The position numbers were made by a program, and so were the translations under genes. From the NCBI GenBank assembly GCA_937896115.1, contig CALBLB010000329.1:1-6835 (forward strand): a stretch of DNA of 6,835 nucleotides, given 5' to 3'. Under the pieces are notes generated by a model. The model searched no databases, was not told the origin of the DNA, and saw only the letters and a program-made list of their open reading frames with translations. Of the stretch, positions 5,851-6,835 are shown piece by piece. The stretch is from an uncultured Succinatimonas sp. (lineage in GTDB: Bacteria; Pseudomonadota; Gammaproteobacteria; Enterobacterales; Succinivibrionaceae). Each line of letters starts with the position of its first letter. Within the stretch, counting starts at the first letter, position 1.

Positions 5851-6835
5851 TTACTTCATGAGGTTTGGCAACCACATCACGATGTTCGGAACATAGGTGA
5901 TGAGAGCCAAGCAACCTAACATCACGGCGATGAACGGCATGATGCCCTTTAAGATAACTTCCATCGGGGAGTCGGCAATACGCGAAGCCACGAAGAGGTT
6001 GATGCCTAAAGGAGGGGTAATGAAGCCGATGGCCAAGTTGCACACCATGATGAGGCCGAAGTGAATAGGATCGACACCGATGGAGGCTGCAACCGGCATA
6101 AGGATCGGGGCTAAAATCAGGATAGCAGGAGTGGTATCCATGAAGCAGCCTACAATCAGCAACAGCAGGTTGATGAGCAACAGGATCACGATCTTGGAGT
6201 CAGATACGGTCATGAGGGCGTTGGCAACCATAGCCGGGATCTGCTCGATGGTGATAACCTTTGAGAAAGCGGTGGCACAACCTAAGATCACCATGGTAGT
6301 AGCAGTGGTGGAGCAGGAAGTGGAAATTGCTTTGATAAAGGCTTTGAAATTCAATTCACGATGTAAGAAAGCACCGCAGATGAATGCATAGATGGCAGCC
6401 ACGGCAGCAGCTTCAGTCGGAGTGAAGATACCGGTGTAAATACCGCCTAAGATGATCACCGGGTTGATAAGAGCCCATTTGGCATCCCAAACGGCTTCGC
6501 CGGCCTTTGCCCAGGTGAAGGTATCGGCAGTACCCTTAAGTCCGCGTCTTTTGCAGTGGATATAGCAATAGGTAATGAGAGCCAGACCGATTAACAGTCC
6601 CGGGAAGAAGCCGCCCATGAACAATGAGGTAACGGATGCACCGGTGGATACGCCGAAGATCACCATAGGGATCGAAGGAGGAATGATCACGCCGATTGAA
6701 CCTGCGGTGGCGACGAGGGCCAGAACGAAGGGCTTGTCGTAGCCAAGTTTCAGCATGGTAGGAACAACCATGGTACCGACAGCGGCCACTGTGGCAGGAC
6801 CTGATCCTGAGATTGCTCCGTAGAACAGGCAAGTA
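5851..6835 (-). CDS. dctM: TRAP transporter large permease subunit (DctM type), N-terminus beyond the window
   Basis: This is the large inner-membrane subunit of a tripartite ATP-independent periplasmic transporter, which uses an ion gradient to import organic acids delivered by a periplasmic binding protein, with a small DctQ-type subunit as partner. The window holds the last 327 residues of a protein usually about 425-435 long. The frame stays open to the window edge (YGAISGSGPATVAAVG at 5-20 is a family hallmark), so the gene is cut by the window and not truncated. Visible family motifs are GYDKPF (31-36), GSIGVIIPPSIP (45-56), GIFTPTEAAAVAAIYA, GCFMDTTPAILILAPILMPVA, and GFITPPLGINLFVAS with PPLGINLF at 274-281. 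About eight hydrophobic membrane segments are evident. The matching DctP and DctQ genes are expected upstream, outside the window. The substrate cannot be read from this subunit. The dehydratase next door suggests a hydroxylated organic or sugar acid, by inference only. Confidence 0.95.
   Translation of the reverse strand, partial: TCLFYGAISGSGPATVAAVGTMVVPTMLKLGYDKPFVLALVATAGSIGVIIPPSIPMVIFGVSTGASVTSLFMGGFFPGLLIGLALITYCYIHCKRRGLKGTADTFTWAKAGEAVWDAKWALINPVIILGGIYTGIFTPTEAAAVAAIYAFICGAFLHRELNFKAFIKAISTSCSTTATTMVILGCATAFSKVITIEQIPAMVANALMTVSDSKIVILLLINLLLLIVGCFMDTTPAILILAPILMPVAASIGVDPIHFGLIMVCNLAIGFITPPLGINLFVASRIADSPMEVILKGIMPFIAVMLGCLALITYVPNIVMWLPNLMK

Noticed and set aside
5851..6835. A permease gene starting at a GTG at 6789
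   Set aside because: The frame continues upstream with the conserved YGAISGSGPAT sequence to the window edge, so the GTG is an internal valine codon and the true start is outside.
1..6835. CRISPR arrays, tRNA or rRNA genes, transposons, phage genes and new defence systems
   Set aside because: No direct repeat series, tRNA-like folds, transposase or integrase motifs were seen. All reading frames of substance belong to known metabolic, transport or maintenance families.

Overview
The window looks like an ordinary chromosomal segment of a Gram-negative bacterium, most likely a gammaproteobacterium. The aspartate aminotransferase follows the Escherichia coli AspC type almost residue for residue at its active site. 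An RmuC protein and a TRAP-type secondary transporter are also present. Base composition is moderate and even, with no obvious island of foreign DNA. A gut- or rumen-type gammaproteobacterium (for example Succinivibrionaceae) would fit, but that is inference from gene content and not something the sequence proves.

Layout: one gene on the plus strand (aspartate aminotransferase, 110-1303) converges on four genes on the minus strand. In their order of transcription these are the C-terminal three quarters of a TRAP transporter large permease (6835-5851, cut by the window edge), an IlvD/Edd-family dehydratase (5732-4047), an RmuC-family protein (3973-2420) and a PfkB-family sugar kinase of the 1-phosphofructokinase type (2297-1380). 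Upstream ribosome binding sites and family alignment move three starts inward from the longest reading frames (110, 2297, 5732). A fourth, rmuC, is moved to 3973 on alignment alone because it has no visible ribosome binding site.

Intergenic gaps are short (36 to 122 bases), and most hold a stem-loop: 1325-1352 after the aminotransferase, 5783-5814 after the TRAP permease, 3974-4006 after the dehydratase and a less certain one at 2364-2400 after rmuC. The four minus-strand genes therefore look separately terminated rather than a tight operon. The permease and dehydratase may still share a function, since TRAP transporters often import sugar acids or other organic acids and IlvD/Edd enzymes dehydrate such acids.

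The oddest feature is the boundary between the dehydratase and rmuC. A strong terminator-like hairpin ends in a run of eight T that touches the best rmuC start codon, leaving no room for a ribosome binding site there. I see no transposon, phage, CRISPR, RNA gene, or credible new multi-gene system here.
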